In this document: positions 52,570 through 63,442 of the stretch, in pieces
How the letters are laid out: each line of letters starts with the position of its first letter
Numbering within the stretch: the first letter of the stretch is position 1
Source: Lithodes maja
Lineage: Eukaryota > Arthropoda > Malacostraca > Decapoda > Lithodidae
Length of the DNA: 64,000 nucleotides
Assembly: GCA_037953745.1 (NCBI GenBank)
Contig: JBAKBP010012238.1
Location: 1-64,000 of the forward strand
Direction of reading: 5' to 3'
Notes under the pieces: generated by a model
What the model was told of the DNA's origin: nothing
Seen by the model: the letters and a program-made list of their open reading frames with translations, nothing else
The model's database searches: none
Translations under genes and position numbers: made by a program

Positions 52570-54376
52570 TGAGTTATACTGAAAGTTGGATAGGCTACAT
52601 GACAAGTCAAAGTCTGCATGGATACCTTCAGGCTCTGGAACAGTCTGTTGCGGGTCAGTAAGAGAACTGAAGACTTCGTCCGCACCAGGCTGTCCACAGG
52701 TCCTGACATTCACTGCCACAGTGGGAGAATCTGGAGGAGAGGAATCAGGGGACCTATGGTAGGGTTTCAACATATTTATATGGAATACTTGCGTGGGCTT
52801 TCTCCTGTCTGGGGTAGTTGCTAGATAATCGGTAATGCTCACCCTCCAAATGATCTTATATGGGCCCCTGAACTTGGCAGATAAAGGTTGGCCAAAAAGG
52901 GGGAGCAGGACCAAAACCTCATCACCGGGCTGAAACTCCCTCTCACGGGCTTTTCTGTCATACCAGTTCTTCATGGAGCTTTTAGCCACTGTCAAGTTTT
53001 GAGCTGCAAACTCACATGAGGATCTCAGCCGGGTTTTGAAATCTGAAACATACTTGAGGAGGTTTTGGTTCCCCTCCTGGCCAACTAGGCTATCCTGCAA
53101 TAGTTGCAAAGGACCTCTTACCTGGTGACCGAAAACTAGCTCATTAGGGGAAAAACCCAGGGATTCAGTTGGAACCTCACGAGTAGCAAATAAAAGAAAA
53201 GGTACCCCCTTATCCCACTCAACTCCGGTCTCTGTACAATATTTACGCAACATTCCTTTCAATGTTTGATGATACCGTTCGAGAACCCCTTGACTCTCTG
53301 GGTGGTAGGTGCTCGACTTAACATGCTCGATACCCAACTCCTTCAGGGACTGCTGAAAAATGTTAGAGGTAAAATTAGTTCCTTGATCACTTTGCACCTC
53401 ATTGGGGAAACCCATTCTGGTGAAGAATTTGAGCAGTTCCTTGATGACAGTTGGAGCAGAGGTAGTCCTTAAGGGTATAGCCTCTGGGTAGCGAGTTGCC
53501 ATGTCCATAATAGTTAATAAATAATTGTTACCTTGGGAAGTCTTAGGCAATGGGCCTACAATGTCCACTACCACCCGAGTAAAAGGATTCTCGAAGACGG
53601 GCAAGGGCACCAGAGGATGTACAGGCACCTTCTGATTGGGTTTTCCTGTCATCTGGCAAGTGTGACACACTCTACAAAACTCCACTACTTCTGCACGCAT
53701 TCCTGGCCAGTGAAAGTGGGCTCTGATTCTGTCTAGAGTTTTTCTCACACCTAGGTGTCCTGCCAATGGTATACAATGTGCCATTTCCAAGATATCTCTA
53801 CGACAAGGTTTGGGGACTACTACTTGATGGACGTCCCAGGCCCCGTCATCGATTGGTCTGTGTGGCTGTCTCCATCTACGCCACAATACTCCTCCTTTGA
53901 GGTAGAAACATTCACCATCCTCCTTCTCACATTCCTCTTCACTCACGGCCCTGGCAGCTAACTCCTTGCATTTTCTATCATCTTTCTGTAGCTCTACCAG
54001 GCCACTAGGACAATTTGGAGGGGTTTCATGGTCATCGTTAGGGTCAAGATGAGCCATAAAGGTGCCAGATAAATCCACCTCAGTCACATCATCAGGCACA
54101 GTTGGAGCGTCATTCACACTCTCATCATCCCTTTCATCAACTCTTACATTCGGTACATTTCTGTCTGAGGGAACTGCTACTTGAGACATTGAACGTGTGA
54201 CAGCACACACAGGGAAAACTGTTGGCATCTCCTTTTCGAGCTCACCGGTTAGTGGCTCGTAAACAGGGGAAAGTGACAAAATGGGGTCTGGTCGGACCTT
54301 CTCACCTGCTACATCATTCCCCAAAAGGAGTGTTACCCCGAGCACAGGGATATCTTGGGACCTACACAATGCTATG
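52570..54376 (-). CDS. Gypsy C protease end and complete integrase
   Basis: Starts at the protease end TLLLGNDVAG next to the BEL insertion. Linker with acid-rich text, then integrase: zinc-binding HCIPLAGHLGVRKT with CRVCHTCQ (HHCC), catalytic core VVVDIVGPLPKTS (D), VQSDQGTNFTS (D) and SQGVLERYHQTLKGM (E), C-terminal domain with FRGPYKIIWRV (GPY) and FHINMLKPYH. No stop in about 600 codons. The full INT directly after PR, with RT downstream, fixes the domain order. The final ~15 codons read into the poly(A) of the inserted LINE and are spurious. Confidence 0.88.
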
Positions 54377-54381
54377 GTGGC

Positions 54382-55178
54382 TATCGTATAAATACGATAG
54401 AATATGACTCTTTTGTGATCTCGTATGTCTCTGTGACGTCACGATCTCTCCTACAGCACGACGTAGGACGAGTAGATCGTATATTATAAGATTGTAAATA
54501 AGTTAAGTTATAAAAGGCCTAATATGCTATTAAGCAATATTGTCATGGTCTTATGTAGTATATATGAATTTATCGTATATATTAATATAATTTATCGTAT
54601 AGAGCAACCTAAATGCGGTACGATAATTTGGGCTCCTAGCGGTTTGCCAAGGCAGCAAGGTGTGCTTTTGAGGTACGCCAGAGCCTTCACGAACACCAAC
54701 CAGTTAACATCCAATTTTCCGCCCTCAGTTGATCGTGCTTTTGTGCCTGTAATCACAATACACATACAGCAATACACTCAGCTACACCATCACGACGCTC
54801 TCATCGACATCATGACTGACTGATAGATAAGCATACATTATAATAATCATGTCCATTCCCATGTAATCATTTATTCTTTCTTTAACTTGACTCGAGTCTT
54901 GGGACCGAAGTCTCGTTCCCCATTGTCCACCGCCATATTGGATAAAACGTTCTCCCTTGCCTCATTGCCACGTGGAACTATTGGTGAGTTAATTCCTGGC
55001 TAATATTAACCCTTATAACCTTACCCTATATATACATTTGTTATGTGAGACCTTTGGATATAAATTAGCTTGTTTCAGATTGAATTCAATTTAGATATAG
55101 AGTAGTTTTCATTTAGATTGATTTTATTTGATTCATTATAGCTTAGTAATATTTAACTTCCATTGATAGTTTACCAAA
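54382..55178 (+). repeat. BEL 5' LTR
   Basis: Starts with the 18-nt perfect palindrome TATCGTATAAATACGATA (54382-54399). CRE TGACGTCA at 54434-54441, TATAAAAGG at 54509-54517. Confidence 0.9.
54434..54517 (+). promoter_or_regulatory. BEL LTR promoter: CRE and TATA box
   Basis: Perfect CRE palindrome TGACGTCA lies about 70 bp upstream of TATAAAAGG. Repeated at 61050-61057 in the 3' LTR. This is the usual spacing for a CREB/ATF-driven promoter; function is inferred. Confidence 0.55.
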
Positions 55179-55179
55179 T

Positions 55180-55196
55180 TGGTGCCCAGACCCGGG
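55180..55196 (+). promoter_or_regulatory. BEL primer-binding site
   Basis: TGGTGCCCAGACCCGGG begins two bases after the LTR and starts with TGG; tRNA identity not assigned. Confidence 0.72.
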
Positions 55197-55590
55197 AATT
55201 AGCTACCAGTAAGGGATTTTAAGGCAATGAACAAGGGGACATATAACAGGATGCAGGAACAACTCTATGATAAACTGGCAAGGCTAGCCAAGCGATGGTT
55301 AGAGCCGGAATGCAGGGTCACATCGTTGTGCCTGCCTAAGTCCTGCATCCCACCCATCATCTTTCCCCAGTAATTTTCTTTTCCGTTTCGGACTTCCTGT
55401 GACTATTATGACCTGACCTAACATTTTTTCTTGTTCAATATGATCCATTAGTAGGTATTGCTATTTAGTGTACTATTTTTTCTCCATAACATAGAAGTCC
55501 GCCGGTTGGCGTCTCTTAATTAGACTATTATTTGGCCGTTGTCTTTGTAACGTAATATTTAGATATATAGCCTATAGGCTCGCATGCAAA

Positions 55591-58500
55591 ATGGATAAAA
55601 ACGATAAAGAGACACCGTCTAGTGGGGTGCTGATCAAAGCCCCTAAAAATCAAAGGGCGGGACTTCGGGGAGTATTAAATAGGCTAATAGTGGACTTAAA
55701 CACTTTCATCACTACTGCTGACCTAGAGGAATTGGAGGCCAGATTAGATAACGTCCAGGCTACCCACGGTCGTATTACGGCTCTGAGTGAGGTGATTGTG
55801 GCTGACATGATAGAGGAGGCAGAGATAATTACAGAGTGTGATAATCGCGCCCTCTATGACGAACCTGTCTTTAGAGCGAAGCGCCTATTACAGCGTGCTG
55901 TCTCAAGTAAGAAGGGAGGCGATAATGAGGCCCATAGAAGGGCTGACCCAAAACATACTGTACACCTCCCAAAGCTCAATCTTCCTACATTTGGGGGCAG
56001 GTTAACCGAGTGGTTAGCTTTCTGGGACGTATTTCGATCTACGGTTCATGAATCCTCTTTGGATAATGTCCGCAAGTTTCACTATCTGAAGGGACAAATG
56101 GAAGGAGAGGCCTTACATTTAATAGAGGGTTTTGCAGTAGTGGGTGGTAGTTATCTTGAAGCGGTACACTTATTAGAGTCCACATACGGGGATAGAGAGC
56201 AGTTGAAGATGGCCCATGTTGTTGCCTTGTTGGGGCTCGCAGAACCACAGTATAAGGTTGATGAGTTGACAAACTTCAGGGCAAATATGGAGTGCCATAC
56301 TCGATCGCTAGACACCCTAGGGCTTACCACGCAGGAAATGATAGTCATTATCTTGCGGCAGAAGCTTCCTATGGCAATACTTGATAAGGTAAGATCATTT
56401 GAACTGGGGGAGTTCAAAACTCAGTTCAGCAAGGAGATCAATAATCTACAGTTGAACAAAGGGAGAATGTATGTGTCGGGAGGGAGTGAGAATGTGGAGA
56501 AGAGGGGAACAATAAGCATGACAGTGGGGACTAAAGTAAAGAAAGAGGGTGTGAATAAGAAACCTGCTCAGATTCTATGTAAGCTATGTAACAACAAACA
56601 TAAATGGAGTTTCTGCATAAAATACCCAACAAATGAGACAAAACTAGCACAGGCGAAAAGATTGAAGCTATGTGTAGGTTGTCTAAGTAAAGAACATGGT
56701 AAGCAGGGACAATGTACTGCTACATACTTAAGGCCCTGTCGCCACTGCAAAGGACATCACTTTGATAAGTTGTGTCCTACAGCGGATAAAGTCAAAGACG
56801 TCAAAAATGAGGGTACTACAACTGTGACACTAGGTAGCACGCAAGACACCACTATATTGCCCACAATACAGATTCCCATGGAAGGTAATGACAGTAACAA
56901 AGTTTGTCGGGTACTTCTAGATCAAGGATCTCAACGTTCCTTTATAAAGAGGTCCGTACTAGTGGGATTGAAGCACCGAATCGTAGGGGCTGAGACTCTT
57001 CGATTACAGGGCTTCACAGGGGTTACTGATAAACAAGACTACGAGATAGCAGAGATTTCATATTTCTATCGTAAAAACCGGTACTTTATGACTTGTATCG
57101 TAGTAGACACCCTACCAGAATATGTATCTGTGGATGTGAAGAAGGTGGAACACGCATTACGTAGCAAAGGGGTTAACTTGTCAGATCCCATGGGAAATCA
57201 GAGTGAGGTGCATGTTCTACTTGGTGTAGATCATTATTATGAAGTAGTATACCCTGGATTTAAAAAGATGTGTGGTGTAGTTTTAATCCCCACTAAATTT
57301 GGATACTGCATGAGCGGAAAGGTGCATACTACACAGTCAAAGGTCCTGGTCGACACGGTCTCGATATATAGAGTCAATGTAACCGCGGCAGAGGAGTTGG
57401 GAAGGGAGGATTCCCAACCTAGTGACCCTAAGATGGCTGCCGAGTTCGACCTGGAACGACTGTGGAGATTGGATCACATAGGCATTAATCCTATGGAGAC
57501 TGATTATGACTCGGAAGTTGCGCTACAAAGGTTTGACGAGTCTGTGTGCTACTGTGCCTCAGACAAGCAATATAAAGTTAGTTTACCCTGGAAGAGCAGT
57601 GAGATAAGCCTGCCTACCAACTATGGTTTGGCATTAGGTCGCTTGCGCGCATTGCAGCGGAAATTGTCTAACGAACCGAGCACGCGCCAGGCGTATGACG
57701 ATGTATTTCGGAGTTATGAGGATAGGGGCTTTATAGAGAGAGTCGATGTCAAGGAACCGTGTAAGAAGGGTAGGGTTCACTATCTGGCCCATCATGGGGT
57801 AAAGAAAGACAGCGTCACCACACCAATAAGGGTGGTGTATGACTGTTCTGCCCACCAAGGACAACAACCCAGTCTAAATGACTGCCTGTTGACAGGTCCG
57901 TCCATGGTGTCGGACCTGTCCCAACATCTATTGCGGTTTAGGCTGGGGAAGTATGCCTATACCAGTGACATCGAGAAAGCATTCTTGATGGTCAAGCTAA
58001 AGGAGGAAGATAGAGATGTTACCCGCTTTCTTTGGTTCGGCGACATTAGCGACTCTGAAAGTCCCATCATAATATACCGTTTTCGGGTTGTACTCTTTGG
58101 GGCCACTTGCTCGCAGTTTTTGTTAAATGCCACAATCAGAAAACATCTAGCTGACACTCATGAGGACACAAGTAAACTATCTCGCGGATTATACATTGAC
58201 AATTTGCAGGGTACTAGCGATAGTCAAAATGATTTGTTATATGCATACTGGCAAGCACGCAGATTGTTTGCGGATGCACATCTATTTCTCCGCGAGTGGG
58301 TTACTAATAGTGAAGATCTTCAGAGTTTAATACAGGTGGATGGTACGGCATCTCTTAACCAGGAAAAGTCCAGAAATTTGGGGATGATCTGGCAACCTAA
58401 ACATGACATACTAACTTTTCAAACAAGGTCTTTTGCTCAGCAGACAGGAGCGCACACAAAAAGAAGTCTGTTGAGCAAAGTTGCGCAATTTTTTGATCCT

Positions 58501-58773
58501 TTGGGTCTAGCATTACCTGTTACCATAAGAGCTAGGATTCTAATGCAGGAAGTTTGGAGACGTAAAATAGGATGGGATGACAGTTTGCCCGAGGACCTGA
58601 ATGACCAAGGGACATTGTTGTTGAATGAATATGCCATCCTATGTACTAAACCTATACCTCGTAAAGTGGCGGCGTTCGGTGACGTTACGTTACACACGTT
58701 TTGTGATGCGAGCGCCACGGCATACGGGGTAGCCATATATGTTAAGAAAAAGACCTCCGTCTACGTATTGTGA
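55591..58773 (+). CDS. BEL gag-PR-RT-RNase H polyprotein (first part)
   Basis: 1060 codons from ATG at 55591. gag with the DUF1759-type block LPTFGGRLTEWLAFWDVF (about residues 132-149) and FHYLKGQMEGEAL, Cys/His groups CKLCNNKHKWSFC and CRHCKGHHFDKLC (about 330-410). Protease CRVLLDQGSQRSFIKRS (DQG-S, about 448) with HVLLGVDHYYE. RT: RVVYDCSAHQG, YTSDIEKAFLMVKL, FGATCSQFLLNATI and LYIDNLQGTS (YIDN in place of YxDD), then the Pao-type PLGLALPVTIRARILMQ and RNase H start HTFCDASATAYGVAIYV. Stop at 58771-58773 after a disrupted segment; the rest follows at about 58830. Confidence 0.9.
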   Translation: MDKNDKETPSSGVLIKAPKNQRAGLRGVLNRLIVDLNTFITTADLEELEARLDNVQATHGRITALSEVIVADMIEEAEIITECDNRALYDEPVFRAKRLLQRAVSSKKGGDNEAHRRADPKHTVHLPKLNLPTFGGRLTEWLAFWDVFRSTVHESSLDNVRKFHYLKGQMEGEALHLIEGFAVVGGSYLEAVHLLESTYGDREQLKMAHVVALLGLAEPQYKVDELTNFRANMECHTRSLDTLGLTTQEMIVIILRQKLPMAILDKVRSFELGEFKTQFSKEINNLQLNKGRMYVSGGSENVEKRGTISMTVGTKVKKEGVNKKPAQILCKLCNNKHKWSFCIKYPTNETKLAQAKRLKLCVGCLSKEHGKQGQCTATYLRPCRHCKGHHFDKLCPTADKVKDVKNEGTTTVTLGSTQDTTILPTIQIPMEGNDSNKVCRVLLDQGSQRSFIKRSVLVGLKHRIVGAETLRLQGFTGVTDKQDYEIAEISYFYRKNRYFMTCIVVDTLPEYVSVDVKKVEHALRSKGVNLSDPMGNQSEVHVLLGVDHYYEVVYPGFKKMCGVVLIPTKFGYCMSGKVHTTQSKVLVDTVSIYRVNVTAAEELGREDSQPSDPKMAAEFDLERLWRLDHIGINPMETDYDSEVALQRFDESVCYCASDKQYKVSLPWKSSEISLPTNYGLALGRLRALQRKLSNEPSTRQAYDDVFRSYEDRGFIERVDVKEPCKKGRVHYLAHHGVKKDSVTTPIRVVYDCSAHQGQQPSLNDCLLTGPSMVSDLSQHLLRFRLGKYAYTSDIEKAFLMVKLKEEDRDVTRFLWFGDISDSESPIIIYRFRVVLFGATCSQFLLNATIRKHLADTHEDTSKLSRGLYIDNLQGTSDSQNDLLYAYWQARRLFADAHLFLREWVTNSEDLQSLIQVDGTASLNQEKSRNLGMIWQPKHDILTFQTRSFAQQTGAHTKRSLLSKVAQFFDPLGLALPVTIRARILMQEVWRRKIGWDDSLPEDLNDQGTLLLNEYAILCTKPIPRKVAAFGDVTLHTFCDASATAYGVAIYVKKKTSVYVL

Positions 58774-58829
58774 AAAACCTGTTATCCTCCGGCAAATTGT
58801 GGGGTTGAGTGAGTGAAGTGTTGTTACTT

Positions 58830-60958
58830 CATTTGGGGCACATTTAGTTACAGCCCGGGCCAAGGTAGCCCCGGTTAAAAAGGTAACTATCCCTAAAATG
58901 GAATTGACTGCCATGCTGCTATTAGCACGTCTGGTGCAACATGTACACGCAGCATACGAGAGCGAATTAAATATTGAAATCGTTCATGTATGGTGCGATA
59001 GTCAGGTCGCACTCAACTGGATACATAGCAAGAAGTTTCTGCCGGTTTATGTGCGGAATAGGGTAGATGAGATTAGAGCCCTTTTGCCAGACGTTGCTTA
59101 TCATTATGTAAATACAAAAGAAAACCCTAGTGATCTCATAACTAGGGGTATAACGGCTAGCCAGTTAATGAAGTCCGAATTGTGGTGGCATGGTCCAAAG
59201 TGGCTGCTCCATGAAAGTGAATGGACGATATGGCATGCTGTTGGTGAGGGACTTCTGCCACTGGAAACAGTGGCAGTTACAGCCCAACCAAATGAGCCAC
59301 CGGGTCCTATCATGAAGTGGGCAAGATTCGGTGACTATAATAAACTAGTCAGAGTTGTAGCTTGGGTGTTGCGATATGTATCCAATCTCAAGCTTAAAGT
59401 AACGGGCCAACTCTGCAACAGGGGTCACAACATTGATGCTCGTGAATTTAAAGCAGCTGAAGTAACTTTGATCAAATGGGTTCAAATAGAAACCTTTTCC
59501 AATGAATTAGAATCCTTGAAAGGCTCGAATAAGACATTAATGCCTAATATAGTGCGTCAACTAAGGTTGCACCTAGACAATGGCCTCATCAGGTGTGAGG
59601 GTCGCCTGAAGTGGTCGGGTGTACCAGACGGCACAAACCGACCTATACTTATGCCAACAAGACATCACGTTACTGATCTATTGATCATACGTGCACATAG
59701 GGAAGTAAAACACTACGGGGTATGTCATATTATATCAAATTTACGTCTCACATGGTGGATACCCAGAGTTCGACAAGTAGCTCGACGCGTAGTGAGAAAG
59801 TGTGTAATATGCCAGAGACTAAAGGGTAAACCATATGCAACTGGACCAGCTCCACCTCTACCTGAATGCCGTGTAAAGCACGTAGAACCTTTCCAAGCGG
59901 TAGGATTAGATTACACAGGGGCATTGAAGACGAGGGAGCATGAGAAGGTTTATATATTATTGTTTACCTGTGCGACGTCTCGAGCGGTACACCTAGAACT
60001 ATGTGATAATATGTCTAGCGAAGAATTTATGCTGGCGTTCAGACGGTTTTGTGCCCGTCGTTCATTCCCTCAACTCATTCTTAACGACAATGCTCCCACT
60101 TATGTCCAAGCATCAAAATATCTAAAGGATATGAGTAGTGATCCTGCTATCATCACTTTTTTGGGAGAGAAGAAGTGCGAATGGAGGTTCATTCCAGTTA
60201 AGGCACCTTGGTTTGGTGGAATGTGGGAACGATGTGTCGGCATAGTAAAGTCAGGACTAAGAGCGGTTGTAGGACGTGCTCTATTAAAGAAAAGTGAGTT
60301 GACGACAGTCCTCACAGAGATAGAGGCAGTCGTGAATGATCGCCCGCTTACATATGTGTACACCGACCTGCAAGAACCACTACCATTAACGCCAGCTCAC
60401 TTGCTATATGGAAAACCATTGACTGCGTTTCCATCTGATTTTCAGTCCATAGTAGAGTTAGAGGATCCCTCGTTGTACTCTGAGGTAGCGGTGTCTAAGA
60501 GATACCAGTATATATCCAGGATAATCGAGGATTTTAGGAAACGGTGGATTAGTGAATATCTGCTAGCATTGAGGGAAAGGAGTGTTACTCCCTCTGGTAG
60601 ACCAACGGCACCTACAGTTGGTGAAGTTGTTTTAATTAAAGAAGATAGTCCTCGTTTATACTGGAAATTAGGCCGCGTATTGGAGGTATACAAGGGGGCA
60701 GACTCTGTAGAGCGGGTGGCGCTATTGAAGACAGCCACTGGAACTACTGTTCGTCCTATCGCACGTTTGTACGCTTTGGAGCTCGATTCCGCATTGCAAT
60801 CTGAGGCTCCACCTGTTATTGCTGGGTCCGAGGATTCTCCAAGGAACGACTCACCTCTTACTGATGGTGATCATTCTCGGACCGGGACGCGTCCCAGACG
60901 CGCTGCTGCTGGCGCCGTCGACTTGTGGCGTCAGAAGATAGCCTCTGGGCAACTTTAG
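58830..60958 (+). CDS. BEL RNase H end and integrase
   Basis: In frame from about 58830 (VTSFGAHLV, ARAKVAPVKKVTIPKMEL) with RNase H VHVWCDSQVALNWI and ENPSDLITRGI. Integrase: HREVKHYGVCHII with CVICQRLKG (HHCC), core AVGLDYTGALK (D), LILNDNAPTYV (D), GGMWERCVGIVKSGLR (E), ending in a C-terminal domain (GEVVLIKEDSPRLYWKLGRV) typical of BEL/Pao. 686 codons follow the ATG at 58898, which is internal to RNase H, not a real start. Frame broken from the first part by about 60 nt of out-of-frame sequence. Confidence 0.88.
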
Positions 60959-60997
60959 GTTTAAGGTGGGGTTCAGGTCTTTTTTGTGGGGGGAGTG

Positions 60998-61794
60998 TAT
61001 CGTATAAATACGATAGAATATGACTCTTTTGTGATCTCGTATGTCTCTGTGACGTCACGATCTCTCCTACAGCACGACGTAGGACGAGTAGATCGTATAT
61101 TATAAGATTGTAAATAAGTTAAGTTATAAAAGGCCTAATATGCTATTAAGCAATATTGCCATGGTCTTATGTAGTATATATGAATTTATCGTATATATTA
61201 ATATAATTTATTGTATAGAGCAACCTAAATGCGGTACGATAATTTGGGCTCCTAGCGGTTTGCCAAGGCAGCAAGGTGTGCTTTTGAGGTACGCCAGAGC
61301 CTTCACGAACACCAACCAGTTAACATCCAATTTTCCGCCCTCAGTTGATCGTGCTTTTGTGCCTGTAATCACAATACACATACAGCAATACACTCAGCTA
61401 CACCATCACGACGCTCTCATCGACATCATGACTGACTAATAGATAAGCATACATTATAATAATCATGTCCATCCCCATGTAATCATTTATTCTTTCTTTA
61501 ACTTGACTCGAGTCTTGGGACCGAAGTCTCGTTCCCCATTGTCCACCGCCATATTGGATAAAACGTTCTCCCTTGCCTCATTGCCACGTGGAACTATTGG
61601 TGAGTTAATTCCTGGCTAATATTAACCCTTATAACCTTACCCTATATATACATTTGTTATGTGAGACCTTTGGATATAAATTAGCTTGTTTCAGATTGAA
61701 TTCAATTTAGATATAGAGTAGTTTTCATTTAGATTGATTTTATTTGATTCATTATAGCTTAGTAATATTTAACTTCCATTGATAGTTTACCACA
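60998..61794 (+). repeat. BEL 3' LTR
   Basis: 797 bp, same palindrome at its start (60998-61015), CRE 61050-61057. Confidence 0.9.
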
Positions 61795-61799
61795 GTGGC

Positions 61800-62185
61800 C
61801 TCACCCTGTAGTAACTCACATTCAATTTCGCCTTTTACCAAGTATGCATAAAATTGGCCTCCAGCACCTCTCATTATAACTGGTTCGCCAGGTGGGCACT
61901 CAGTGTAAGGATTCACCATGAGGGTGCTAGTAGAACCTGTGTCTCTCAGAATTTTTACCTCATGCATGCAACCATTTAAACTCACGTTGCCAGATGAAAT
62001 AAAGGGACGGTAACTGTCCTGCACTGATGGTGAAATTATTATTGGCTTAACCCTAGTGGGTTGCACCACGCATGCTACTACACCCCTGTCTAGATGGTTT
62101 ACATTAGCTGCTAAGTACTCCTGTCGAGAGTCCTGCATTAAAGGAAATTTTGGTGCTAGGTACTCCTTCTGTCGGGAGTCCTGCA
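61800..62185 (-). pseudogene. Gypsy C protease N-terminal part
   Basis: Open frame with VKILRDTGSTSTLMV (active Asp of the retropepsin) after a DSRQ-rich linker. Split from its end (54376) by BEL and from gag by the TTAA element. Joining at GTGGC keeps the frame. Confidence 0.75.
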
Positions 62186-62189
62186 TTAA

Positions 62190-63438
62190 CCTCTGAAGTG
62201 CGCATGGGGGTAATTAGACACCTCTCCCTGTGCGCATGTATTTGAGGTGTTTCCGTCACTAAAATATTCATTGTACCATTAATAGCATTAATACTTATCC
62301 ATATGCGCCTATTATGGGTTGATTATAAAGGTATTAACCTGAAACAACAATAAAACGAGTGAAAACAGCGTTTGGATGGTCAAAATCGGAGATATAGCCC
62401 GCGAGTTGTATAATGTATGGGTGAGGCAAGCTGCTTTCCCGCCAATTTCCCCCAAGGCCACTGAGACACAGTCGATCGATACTCTCTCTCTCTCTCTTGC
62501 ATTCGCTTGCTATCAGTGATGACCACACCCTGCAACCGGATTTCTAATGTTAGCACGAAAATATACCTCAGAATAAGGGAATAACAGGGAAAATAGGTGA
62601 TAACTGAAGGAGAGGAGGAAAGTGGGGAAGGAGGGGAGGTAGAGGACTGAGATTTTGCATGGCCCAGGGGCAAAAAAAAAAAAAAAAAAAAAAAAAAAAT
62701 CGATGTCAAAAGTTGATTTTCTTTTCTCTGACTCTTAACCTGACAAGCGCTAAATAGACCTAGGGGCTAGGGTAGTTATTTGTGCATTTCTAGCCTTGGA
62801 TTCTGACAGAATTCGTTATATTTACAATATAGACCATTATTTGTTTTCGGTATGCTTTTATTTTACATATATGATGTATATATGAACCTTCAAGAGTGCT
62901 AAAATAAGTGGGAAAAGCATTTGGGTGGTGAAAAACAAAGATATTGGCCACCCGGTCGTAATGTCAGGCGAGAGAGAGCTACAGGCAACCCTCCTCTCTC
63001 GCTGTCTGTGAGGTAACTGAGACGAGCGGGGCGGTGTGGGCTGGTGTCTGGGTGTTACATATCGATCTTTTCTGCAACCCACTTGTGCTACATTATCGCG
63101 GGAGAGAAAAATAACCGATAAATGATGATAATAAGAGGGAAAATAGGTGATAATTGAGGAGGGGAGGGAGGGGGGAATAAGGTGGGGAAGGAGGGGAGGG
63201 GGGTGGGTGAGATTTACATGGATGAGTACTGGAGGGGAATTATCTCACCTAGAGACAAATTCCTTTGTTTTGATAGGCCCTTTTTTTTTTTGGAAAGCTT
63301 TTTTTATGGTCTTGCTTCCGTGAGGCCTATCGCGTTCCCTATAGGAAGCCTTCCGTGAGGCCTATCGCGCTTGCCGGGTTAAGAGTCTCCCCGCAGTCTG
63401 CTGGGGGAACTCTTAAGAGTCTCCCAGCAGTTCCCGGG
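62190..63438. mobile_element. TTAA-flanked MITE-like element 1b, with nested element
   Basis: Same family as 48394-49014. TTAA at 62186-62189 and 63439-62442 side (63439-63442). Internally split at 62739-63378 by element 2; without that it is about 605 bp. Inserted in Gypsy C between gag knuckle and protease. Confidence 0.88.
62739..63378. mobile_element. TTAA-flanked MITE-like element 2 nested in 1b
   Basis: 640 bp between TTAA 62735-62738 and 63379-63382. Ends CCTGACAAGCGC and, inverted, CCCGGCAAGCGC (12-bp near-perfect TIR). Part of its interior (GGGAAAATAGGTGATAA) resembles element 1, so the two families are related. Copy 1a shows the uninterrupted site ACTCTCAAGAGTCTCC. Confidence 0.87.
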
Positions 63439-63442
63439 TTAA

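Larger units (their letters stand above)
54382..61794 (+). mobile_element. BEL/Pao LTR retrotransposon, near intact
   Basis: LTRs 54382-55178 and 60998-61794 (797 bp each; about four differences by eye). Flanked by GTGGC (54377-54381, 61795-61799), inserted in the Gypsy C protease. PBS at 55180-55196, polypurine tract TGGGGGGAG before 60996. gag-PR-RT-RNase H-INT in BEL order. One broken junction near 58770 in RNase H. Confidence 0.92.
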
